Of a stretch of 5,358 bases of DNA, positions 1 through 5,358 are shown in pieces (position 1 is the stretch's first letter; every line of letters begins with the position of its first letter). The DNA comes from Bacteroidota bacterium. Its GTDB lineage: Bacteria > Bacteroidota > Bacteroidia > JAADEI01. Position numbers and translations under genes: made by a program. The notes beneath the pieces are model-generated. The model saw only the letters and a program-made list of their open reading frames with translations, did not search any database and was not told the origin of the DNA. Location of the stretch: positions 1 to 5,358 of the forward strand of contig WFXT01000071.1 of NCBI GenBank assembly GCA_015490475.1, read 5' to 3'.

Positions 1-15
1 GTGTATAAGAGACAG
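1..15 (+). other. Tn5/Nextera mosaic-end adapter remnant (artefact)
   Basis: The bases GTGTATAAGAGACAG are identical to the last 15 bases of the 19-base Tn5 transposase mosaic end (AGATGTGTATAAGAGACAG) used in tagmentation libraries. The match is exact and begins at the first base of the window, which is where an untrimmed adapter would sit. It should be treated as synthetic sequence; genomic sequence starts at about position 16. A natural Tn5-type end is very unlikely, because no transposon gene or second end is visible. Confidence 0.93.
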
Positions 16-21
16 GATTAA

Positions 22-195
22 ATGAGGAGATTGGGTGTAAATTTACATGAAAAATACATTTACAAATTCAAAACGAGAAAGAAGGCTTGGTTATCAATAA
101 CTTTCCACAGGAAAGATATATCCTGTGTTGAAATGGTTAAGATAGTTATTTTAAGCGAATACGTAATGTTTTGTCAATGCATGGTGGCGAATTAA
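22..195 (+). CDS. Doubtful small ORF, 57 aa, no recognised function
   Basis: An open frame runs from ATG at 22 to TAA at 193-195, with an in-frame TAA just upstream at 19-21. The product begins MRRLGVNLHEKY, is basic in its first half (many K and R) and has hydrophobic patches with two cysteines near the end. I recognise no domain. It would converge with the minus-strand lipoprotein gene and overlap its stop codon by a few bases. No ribosome binding site or promoter can be judged, because only six genomic bases precede it. A 57-codon frame in AT-rich DNA is not rare by chance, so this is probably not a gene; a fragment of a decayed gene is another possibility. Confidence 0.15.
   Translation: MRRLGVNLHEKYIYKFKTRKKAWLSITFHRKDISCVEMVKIVILSEYVMFCQCMVAN
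106..127. terminator. Possible hairpin downstream of the lipoprotein operon
   Basis: CACAGGA at 106-112 and TCCTGTG at 121-127 form a perfect 7-bp stem around an 8-base loop. It lies about 65 bases beyond the stop codon of the last minus-strand lipoprotein gene, a sensible place for transcription to end. On the minus strand it is not followed by a clear run of T, so it does not meet the usual definition of an intrinsic terminator. It could be an mRNA 3' stabilising structure or chance. Confidence 0.25.
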
Positions 196-773
196 TCAGC
201 AGAAACAGCCGTCAACTCAAGATATTGTCCCTTGTAATCTATGATGCTATCACCTGTGATGTCTATATACCAATCTTTGAGTTCGCACTTTAGCTGTAAA
301 GTTCGCTCTTGTAAAGACTTTCTTTTCAATTGGACAATCTCACATGAATAAGGTGTTCCAGAAAGGCTAATGAAAGATTTTCCGCTATCTGGAAGCAAAA
401 CGATAGTATTTCTGTCCTTTTTAGACCAGAGTCCGACTTCGGTAAATCGCACTATGGAAACATCATTGTCTAAATACCACCAACAGCCTGAATATTTTAA
501 GTCGTAGTGATATTTGAATTTAAGGAACATAGCGTATTTACCATCTTCCTGAATAAGCAGATTCATTATTTCAGGGGCATAGAGAACTAATTTAAAAGTA
601 TCATCTCCGCAAACGTAAGCGTTGTCTTTGATTACTATTTTGGATTTGCCATCTATGAGGACTTCTTCTGCCCTCCAGAAGCCAATGGGAGATTTGGTAA
701 TGTCTTTACATCCAATAATGCTGATAAGAAGAATGTTCATAAATATAATCCTGACTGTTGCAGGCATGTACAT
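192..773 (-). CDS. Lipocalin-like four-cysteine lipoprotein, third gene of a tandem triplet
   Basis: This encodes a 193-residue predicted envelope lipoprotein of unknown function. The N-terminus has a basic residue (R8), a hydrophobic stretch and a lipobox ending SIIGC, so Cys22 should be lipidated after signal peptidase II cleavage. The mature part has a G-F-W motif at 31-33, an E-D-G-K-Y turn at 76-80, a second G-L-W at 114-116 followed by a hydrophobic strand (TIVLL), and cysteines at 55, 97, 144 and 163. The G-x-W / DG turn / G-x-W pattern is common in lipocalin-like small beta-barrels of Bacteroidota; this fold is inferred. All of these features except the exact spacing recur in the two genes upstream, so the three are paralogues. 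The chosen start overlaps the previous stop codon as TAATG (1 base), which argues for translational coupling. Met3 and Met12 are alternative starts, but Met12 would leave a very short signal without a basic residue. The last two cysteines are slightly further apart than in the siblings. Confidence 0.82.
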   Translation of the reverse strand: MYMPATVRIIFMNILLISIIGCKDITKSPIGFWRAEEVLIDGKSKIVIKDNAYVCGDDTFKLVLYAPEIMNLLIQEDGKYAMFLKFKYHYDLKYSGCWWYLDNDVSIVRFTEVGLWSKKDRNTIVLLPDSGKSFISLSGTPYSCEIVQLKRKSLQERTLQLKCELKDWYIDITGDSIIDYKGQYLELTAVSAD

Positions 774-1309
774 TATTTCCCAATTCTTTTAGCTTCAATT
801 TGAAATGAAGAAATTTTTATTTTCCGTGAGCCATAACGTTTTGGCACAGATAAGGTAATTTCCCGAGGACAATCAATATGAAGTTGCTTTGAGTTTAGTT
901 TTATTATACTGCATTGGTAAGGGTCTCTGTCAATCGGTTGCAAGTAGAGAGTTTTCTTGTCCAAAAGAGTCCAGAATCCGGTTTCAATAACAGAGTTTTT
1001 TAAAGTAGCTTTATACGGGCGGCAGAGGTCGTTTTCATTTTCAATGGCTATTGCACTCGTGTAACTATAGCTCAAATGATATTGTTGGTCTCTGGAAAAG
1101 GCAATGTAAGCGTTATAGATAGTTATAATTATTTGTTTTTTTACCTGTCCACATCGTTCATCATTCCTTATTTCTGTGATCACTAAGGGGGCTTTGTTAT
1201 CTAAAGCAAATGAACTTACTTCCCATAAGCCCGATAGCTTGCGTTCGGAAGATTTGCATCCGTTTAATAAAGTTGCAGTTAAAAGCATTATGAATAAATG
1301 CTTAGTCAT
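773..1309 (-). CDS. Lipocalin-like four-cysteine lipoprotein, second gene of a tandem triplet
   Basis: This encodes a 178-residue predicted lipoprotein of unknown function. The signal is MTKHLFIMLLTATLLNGC, with a good lipobox (LLNGC) that places the lipidated cysteine at 18. The next residues, KSSERK, are basic and polar with no acidic run. The mature domain carries G-L-W at 27-29, the turn segment around 73-80, a second G-F-W at 111-113 followed by the strand TLYLQ, and cysteines at 53, 96, 133 and 147. These line up with the cysteines of both neighbours, which suggests two conserved disulfides in the oxidising periplasm or at the surface (inference). Here the turn reads R-D-Q-Q-Y and lacks the DG of its siblings. 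The gene starts 3 bases after the stop of the upstream paralogue and its own stop overlaps the next start by one base, so all three are surely one transcript. A lipocalin-like fold is the best structural guess; ligand and role are unknown. Confidence 0.83.
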   Translation of the reverse strand: MTKHLFIMLLTATLLNGCKSSERKLSGLWEVSSFALDNKAPLVITEIRNDERCGQVKKQIIITIYNAYIAFSRDQQYHLSYSYTSAIAIENENDLCRPYKATLKNSVIETGFWTLLDKKTLYLQPIDRDPYQCSIIKLNSKQLHIDCPREITLSVPKRYGSRKIKISSFQIEAKRIGK

Positions 1310-1312
1310 GTA

Positions 1313-1846
1313 CTAATTTATTTTGTTTCCCGTAGCCTGGAAGGAGTTAGCTGTTGTTTTTCGCCTGTCTAAGTATAAAATTGGATATGAGAATTCTATT
1401 TTTCCAGAGCAGTCTAAAGATATTGTTTCTCCATCAAAATCTGTAATTAAGCATGTGTATGATTCGTGTAGTTTTGAACGTAGCTGGATGCTAAGGTTAT
1501 TTTCTACGTAAAACCATATCCCGCGGTCAGAGAATTTAAATTCCACAGAATCACGAATGGGAGGACAGAATGCAGAGCGTTCCTTGAATAGGAAATATCC
1601 CTTTAAAGATAGTAGATATTCGCCATCTTCAGTTAGGTAGAGGGAACCACTGGAAGGATACACTTCAAATCTATATATTGTCTCCCTGCAAACATCCCAT
1701 TTTATGACATTTTCCGATATATATGGATTTTGATATTCAAATGTTATCTTATTAAATGTCCATGCTCCGACAAGTTTCTTTCGCACTGGGTCATCGCAAC
1801 TGTGAAAAATTATAATTAATAGCATAGTAATTACTGTTCCTCGCAT
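1313..1846 (-). CDS. Lipocalin-like four-cysteine lipoprotein, first gene of a tandem triplet
   Basis: This encodes a 177-residue predicted lipoprotein, the promoter-proximal member of the triplet. A short signal (MRGTVITMLLIIIFHSC) leads to a relaxed lipobox, F-H-S-C, with Cys17 as the likely lipid site; it fits the loose Bacteroidota lipobox better than the classical L-x-G-C. Cys17 is followed by D-D, an acidic pair of the kind found in Bacteroidota lipoprotein export signals for surface display, unlike the K that follows in the other two. The mature part has G-A-W at 27-29, E-D-G-E-Y at 73-77, G-I-W at 109-111 followed by the strand LSIQL, and cysteines at 53, 94, 132 and 146, matching the siblings. 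The start lies about 20 bases downstream of the predicted transcription start from the promoter at 1873-1903, so the leader is short. No named family is recognised; a lipocalin-like barrel is inferred. Confidence 0.82.
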   Translation of the reverse strand: MRGTVITMLLIIIFHSCDDPVRKKLVGAWTFNKITFEYQNPYISENVIKWDVCRETIYRFEVYPSSGSLYLTEDGEYLLSLKGYFLFKERSAFCPPIRDSVEFKFSDRGIWFYVENNLSIQLRSKLHESYTCLITDFDGETISLDCSGKIEFSYPILYLDRRKTTANSFQATGNKIN

Positions 1847-1872
1847 AATCTGTTAGCATTTATTTCTGTTTT

Positions 1873-1903
1873 CAAAAATACGCTTTGGTTGTGAATGTTC
1901 AAA
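1873..1903 (-). promoter_or_regulatory. Bacteroidota-type promoter for the lipoprotein operon
   Basis: Read on the minus strand, TTTG (1903-1900) is followed after exactly 19 bases by TATTTTTG (1880-1873). This matches the known primary sigma factor consensus of Bacteroidota, a -33 TTTG and a -7 TAnnTTTG, with full agreement in both boxes. Transcription should start near 1866-1868, about 20 bases ahead of the ATG at 1846. It would drive all three minus-strand genes. Confidence 0.72.
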
Positions 1904-1917
1904 ACATGCTATTGTTA
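1884..1917 (+). promoter_or_regulatory. Weak candidate promoter for the receptor operon
   Basis: On the plus strand TTTG (1884-1887) is followed after 22 bases by TATTGTTA (1910-1917), an imperfect form of TAnnTTTG. It is the only TTTG in the intergenic region on this strand. Transcription would begin around 1922-1925, leaving a leader of about 50 bases before the ATG at 1973. The match is poor in the -7 box and the spacer is slightly long. The receptor may instead need an activator or an alternative sigma factor. It overlaps the opposing minus-strand promoter. Confidence 0.25.
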
Positions 1918-1972
1918 AGCAGAGCAGGAACAAAAAGTAAACAATGGCAATTATCTAAACAAAAGTCTCTTG

Positions 1973-4354
1973 ATGATAAGGGATATGCAGTTCCGATACG
2001 TTATATTTAAAAACTATATGCGCTCTGTTGCATTGATTATGTTGCTATTGTTGGGTACAGGTGTTATGGCTCAGGAGTTTGTTCGTATTTCTGGATATGT
2101 GACTGATTCTACGAGTGGGGAACCCTTAATAGGTGCTTTTGTGGTGGTTCAGGAACTTAACAAATCCACAATGGCAAATGAGTATGGCTACTTTTCTGTA
2201 AGAGTGGAAAAAGGGAAAACCTATACGCTGACGGCAAGCTATTTGGGATATAGGCAGAAATCTGTCAAGGTGCGTGCTGATAAGAATAGGCAAATAAACA
2301 TTGAGTTAGCACCAGAAGTTTTAACTATCAAGGAAGTTGTTGTTACTGCTAATAAACCAGAAGAGAAACATGTCAAGGAAGTGTATATGAGCAAAATTGA
2401 GATGAGTGCGGAGCGATTGAAGAAAGTTCCTGTTTTATTTGGGGAACGAGACCCTCTTAGAACCCTTCAGTTGATGCCAGGGGTTCAGTCAGCAGGGGAA
2501 GCCAATACTGGTTTGTATGTTAGGGGAGGGGGACCGGACCAGGTGCTCACGCTCCTTGATGAAGCAGTGGTTTACAATAGTGGACACCTCATGGGGATGT
2601 TTTCAATATTTAACCCTGATGCTATTCATAATGTAACACTTTATAAAGGGGGTATACCAGCCAGATATGGAGGCAGGCTTGCCGCAGTGCTTGATGTTAG
2701 AATGAAAGAAGGCAATTTGAAGCGTTATAGTATTGCCGGGGGGATCGGTTTGGTAGCTTCTCGCCTCACAGTGGAAGGTCCAATAGTGAAAGACAAAGCT
2801 TCATTTCTTATTACTGGACGCAGGACATACATTGACTGGCTCTTGAACCTCAATAAGCAATCACCACTGGGATATTACTTTTACGATGCCAATATGAAAG
2901 TAAACTGGAAGATTAACAAGAAAAATCGCATTTATCTAAGCGGATATTTTGGCAGGGACGTTTTCAGATTCTATTCGCCAGACGGTTCCTTCAGTGTTGA
3001 TATGCCTTGGGGCAATGAAACATTCACATTTAGGTGGAATAAGATAATTAAAGAAAAACTGTTTACAAACATTAGCCTCATTTACAATGCTTTTGACTCT
3101 CGCATCTCGGCAGCTCAGGACCAGCTATCATTCTCCGTTCAATCCACAATTCGTGATTTTACTTTCAAAAACGATTGGTCATGGTTTCCTTCTGTTTTGC
3201 ATACTGTGAGATTTGGTGTTAATATTACTTACCATCAGTTTACTCCTCTTGCTGCATCAGCTAAATTTCAGGATATTGAACTATTTCCTTCTGAAAAGAA
3301 ACGAAAGCATGTAGCAGATGCCGCTGTTTACTTTGAGGACGAATGGACGGTTACAGAGAAACTTTCAATTAATCCGGGATTGAGAATTTCATGGTTTGGG
3401 CACTTTGGACCATATACACTTTACAAGTATGATGCCCTCAGAAGACCAATAGACTCAACGTTCTATAGACCCGGTCAATTGATTAAATCATACGGTGGCA
3501 TAGAACCCAGAATCCTTGCCCGCTATCAACTGAATAAAAATTCGTCAATAAAAGCATCTTTCATCAGGGTAATTCAATATTTGCATCTTGTTAGTAGTGC
3601 TAATGTAACTACTCCTTTTGACCTATGGCTCCCTGCAAGCGTAAATATAGAACCATCGCGGGGATATGAAGTGAGTGCGGGATATTTCAGAAATCTGCTA
3701 AAAGGAAACTTGCAGGCATCAGTGGAAGTATATTACCGGTGGATGTACAATCTGCTTGAATTTAGGGATAATTACACACCGGACATTAATGTGGATGTGG
3801 ATAATGATTTGATTTCTGGAAGGGGATGGTCGTATGGAGCCGAATTTTTCCTCAATAAGGGTGTTGGCAAGTTTCAGGGCTGGATAGGATATACGCTGTC
3901 ATGGACCTTCAGGCAGTTTGATGCACTAAATAATGGAAAACCTTTTCCTGCCCGTTATGACCGTCGCCATGACTTGTCCGTAGTCCTAATGTATTCGCCA
4001 TCCAGACGCTGGGATTTCGGTCTCACTTTTGTGTATGGTTCCGGGAACGTAACAACCGTACCTACTGAATTCCTGTTTATTCAGGGAACTCTTGTCCCTG
4101 TCTATTCAGTGCGAAACAACTTCAGGCTTCCGCCATATCACAGAATGGACATCTCTGCAACCCTTAAAGGTAAAATTTTCAAAAAAGTTGACTACGACAT
4201 TAATCTGACGATATATAATGTTTACAACAGAAAAAATATTTTCTTCCTGTGGCTGAAAAGAGAAGGAGACCCTGTTAATGGCATAAGATTTACACCTATG
4301 AAAGTGACCCTCTTTCCAATAATTCCATCATTAACATTTAATTTTAAATGGTAG
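1973..4354 (+). CDS. TonB-dependent outer-membrane receptor with N-terminal carboxypeptidase-regulatory-like domain
   Basis: This is a 793-residue outer-membrane transporter that should import a scarce or bulky ligand using energy from TonB-ExbBD. A signal peptide ends near V-M-A|Q (33/34). Next comes a beta-sandwich of the CarboxypepD_reg-like type at about 36-113 (ISGYVTDSTSGEPLIGA, then NEYGYFSV and YLGYR). A TonB-box-like segment, KEVVVTA, lies at 120-126. The plug follows at about 145-250, with LMPGVQSAGE, YVRGGGPDQ, the LDEAVVYN stretch, and the closing YKGGIPARYGGRLAAVLDVRMKEGN region. The rest is a beta-barrel ending in an aromatic residue (TFNFKW), as outer-membrane barrels usually do. 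The length is normal for this non-SusC receptor class and no frameshift is seen. The start is uncertain: ATG at 1973, 1985 or 2018 and TTG at 1970 all precede the hydrophobic core; the ATG at 2018 would give a compact 18-residue signal. The next gene begins 5 bases downstream. Substrate unknown: no haem, siderophore or glycan genes are nearby. Confidence 0.93.
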   Translation: MIRDMQFRYVIFKNYMRSVALIMLLLLGTGVMAQEFVRISGYVTDSTSGEPLIGAFVVVQELNKSTMANEYGYFSVRVEKGKTYTLTASYLGYRQKSVKVRADKNRQINIELAPEVLTIKEVVVTANKPEEKHVKEVYMSKIEMSAERLKKVPVLFGERDPLRTLQLMPGVQSAGEANTGLYVRGGGPDQVLTLLDEAVVYNSGHLMGMFSIFNPDAIHNVTLYKGGIPARYGGRLAAVLDVRMKEGNLKRYSIAGGIGLVASRLTVEGPIVKDKASFLITGRRTYIDWLLNLNKQSPLGYYFYDANMKVNWKINKKNRIYLSGYFGRDVFRFYSPDGSFSVDMPWGNETFTFRWNKIIKEKLFTNISLIYNAFDSRISAAQDQLSFSVQSTIRDFTFKNDWSWFPSVLHTVRFGVNITYHQFTPLAASAKFQDIELFPSEKKRKHVADAAVYFEDEWTVTEKLSINPGLRISWFGHFGPYTLYKYDALRRPIDSTFYRPGQLIKSYGGIEPRILARYQLNKNSSIKASFIRVIQYLHLVSSANVTTPFDLWLPASVNIEPSRGYEVSAGYFRNLLKGNLQASVEVYYRWMYNLLEFRDNYTPDINVDVDNDLISGRGWSYGAEFFLNKGVGKFQGWIGYTLSWTFRQFDALNNGKPFPARYDRRHDLSVVLMYSPSRRWDFGLTFVYGSGNVTTVPTEFLFIQGTLVPVYSVRNNFRLPPYHRMDISATLKGKIFKKVDYDINLTIYNVYNRKNIFFLWLKREGDPVNGIRFTPMKVTLFPIIPSLTFNFKW

Positions 4355-4359
4355 GTATT

Positions 4360-5322
4360 ATGAAATTGAGTTTTATAAAAGCGGTTAGTTTTATTGCAAT
4401 TGGCTGGCTCACTTTTATATTATGGTCGTGTTCGGAAGAGATAGACGTTGACCTTCCGCAACCCGAAAGGCTCCATTATTCCGTTGAAGGATTCATAGAA
4501 GATGGACAGCCACCAGTAATCATTTTGACAAAGACGCTTGCTTTCACCAGTATGATTAACATTGACACGCTAATTAATCGTTTTGTTTCAGGAGCAACAA
4601 TGTATATAACTACAGAGGGAACCACCTATCAACTGCAGGAAATAAAAGTTAAAGACTTGCCACCTACCATTCAAAAAGAGATTGCCACTGCTTTTGGATT
4701 CTCTGACCCTGAACCCATCGCTGAACTCTCTTTCTATACCACTCGCTTCACTCCATTGCCTGAACTGATCGGCAAGGCAGGAAATACTTATCACTTGACT
4801 ATAATTACTCCGGACGGCAAGGATACCCTAACTGCTACGACATACATCCCCGCCCGAAAATTAACCCTGGACTCCCTCTGGACAAAGGCGGTAAATGACA
4901 CTATGGCAAACATGTGGGCTATTTACTCTGACCCTCCAGAAATAGGCGACATAGTGAGGTATTACACTTCTGTCAACGGAGGTCCCTTCTGTGCACCCTT
5001 CGGCGGAGCAATAGATGACAGATATTTCAATGGAGCAACGATAACCATTGAACTGGACAGGGGAGTGTGCAACAGACAGGACCCTGAGGAATATAACCCT
5101 GAAACTTATGGGCTTTATCGCATCGGAGATACTGTAGTTGTCAAATGGTGCAACATAGACGAATATCAATACAAGTTCTGGCTCACCTTTGAAGGGGCAC
5201 TTACTGCCATTGACAATCCTTTTGCTTCACCAGTGAGAGTGGAAAGCAACATCAACGGTGGATATGGCGTCTGGGGAGGTAGCAATTGCTCTTTTGATAC
5301 CATAGTGGTTAATCCAAGTTAG
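4360..5322 (+). CDS. DUF4249-type lipoprotein, partner of the TonB-dependent receptor
   Basis: This is a 320-residue lipoprotein encoded directly behind the receptor. The signal MKLSFIKAVSF...FILWSC puts the lipidated cysteine at 24; it is followed by S-E-E, which resembles the acidic lipoprotein export signal of Bacteroidota and suggests display on the cell surface. The body fits DUF4249 as I know it. After the anchor comes a strand YSVEGFIEDGQPPVIILTKT, then RFVSGATMYI, YHLTI-TPDGKDTLTATTYIP, LDSLW, YSDPPEIGDIVRYY, then GDTVVVKW-NIDEYQYKFW and the ending NPFASP-NINGGYGVWGG. The C-terminal motif is present, so the gene is complete. Such proteins usually occur next to this type of receptor and are presumed to help it bind or capture substrate, by analogy with SusD; no biochemical role can be read here. 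Cysteines at 211, 237, 264 and 310 could form two disulfides. The ATG at 4360 is preferred over ATG 4348, because it leaves a better signal peptide, avoids overlap with the receptor and has a weak GGTAGGT upstream. Confidence 0.87.
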   Translation: MKLSFIKAVSFIAIGWLTFILWSCSEEIDVDLPQPERLHYSVEGFIEDGQPPVIILTKTLAFTSMINIDTLINRFVSGATMYITTEGTTYQLQEIKVKDLPPTIQKEIATAFGFSDPEPIAELSFYTTRFTPLPELIGKAGNTYHLTIITPDGKDTLTATTYIPARKLTLDSLWTKAVNDTMANMWAIYSDPPEIGDIVRYYTSVNGGPFCAPFGGAIDDRYFNGATITIELDRGVCNRQDPEEYNPETYGLYRIGDTVVVKWCNIDEYQYKFWLTFEGALTAIDNPFASPVRVESNINGGYGVWGGSNCSFDTIVVNPS

Positions 5323-5358
5323 ACTTTATGTTACACTTAGCACTAAATATCTCATGAA
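5323..5358 (+). other. Window edge, possible start of a further gene
   Basis: The 36 bases after the DUF4249 stop codon contain no hairpin or T-run, so nothing suggests that the operon ends here. An ATG at 5354-5356 (ATGAA) could open a third gene of the operon, at a 31-base spacing. Too little sequence remains to test this. Confidence 0.15.

Noticed and set aside
90..101. GTTAT-CA-ATAAC inverted repeat as a second terminator stem
   Set aside because: The two-base loop is too small for a stable hairpin, and no T-run follows.
1323..1511. 62-codon open frame on the plus strand
   Set aside because: It lies wholly inside the oppositely oriented lipoprotein gene, whose lipobox and conserved cysteines show which frame is real.
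1970..1972. TTG as the start codon of the receptor gene
   Set aside because: An ATG follows at once at 1973 and further ATGs at 1985 and 2018 also precede the signal peptide core, so a rare TTG start is unnecessary.
2522..2532. G-rich run (GGGGAGGGGG) that might suggest a G-quadruplex
   Set aside because: It encodes the conserved Y-V-R-G-G-G-P motif of the receptor plug, which explains the run, and there are only two G tracts close together.
4588..4794. 68-codon open frame on the minus strand
   Set aside because: It is antisense to the DUF4249 gene and has no recognisable domain or start signal.
4861..5169. 102-codon open frame on the minus strand
   Set aside because: It is antisense to the DUF4249 gene, which keeps family motifs throughout this stretch; the antisense peptide resembles nothing I know.
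1..5358. CRISPR array, tRNA, rRNA or insertion sequence
   Set aside because: I saw no regularly spaced repeats, no cloverleaf-like sequence, no rRNA-like segments and no transposase gene on either strand.

Overview
The window looks like a short, complete contig from a member of the Bacteroidota, probably from a metagenome or draft genome. Three things point that way. There is an outer-membrane TonB-dependent receptor with an N-terminal carboxypeptidase-regulatory-like domain. Directly behind it sits a DUF4249-type lipoprotein, a pair typical of this phylum. A near-perfect Bacteroidota promoter (TTTG-N19-TATTTTTG) lies in the intergenic region. The first 15 bases match the end of the Tn5/Nextera transposase mosaic end, so the left edge is library adapter and not genome.

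Layout. Positions 1-15 are adapter. Positions 16-191 hold no confident gene, only a doubtful 57-codon ORF, a small palindrome and one hairpin. From 1846 down to 192, on the minus strand, three lipoprotein genes lie head to tail, with a 3-base gap at one junction and a 1-base TAATG overlap at the other. They encode diverged versions of one small secreted protein. Each has a lipoprotein signal, two G-x-W motifs, a DG-Y or similar turn between them in at least two copies, and four cysteines at matching places. This resembles a lipocalin-like beta-barrel fold. Positions 1847-1972 are a divergent promoter region.

From 1973 to 5322, on the plus strand, a two-gene operon encodes the TonB-dependent receptor and the DUF4249 lipoprotein, separated by 5 bases. 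The last 36 bases end with an ATG that may begin another gene.

How the genes may work together. The receptor should be a gated outer-membrane barrel powered by TonB-ExbBD, and the DUF4249 protein its lipid-anchored partner, probably on the cell surface. The substrate cannot be read from the sequence. The three lipoproteins on the other strand are also envelope proteins and share the intergenic region, so a common role is possible. Nothing in the sequence proves it. The most unusual item is the tandem triplet of four-cysteine lipoproteins, which I do not recognise as a named family.
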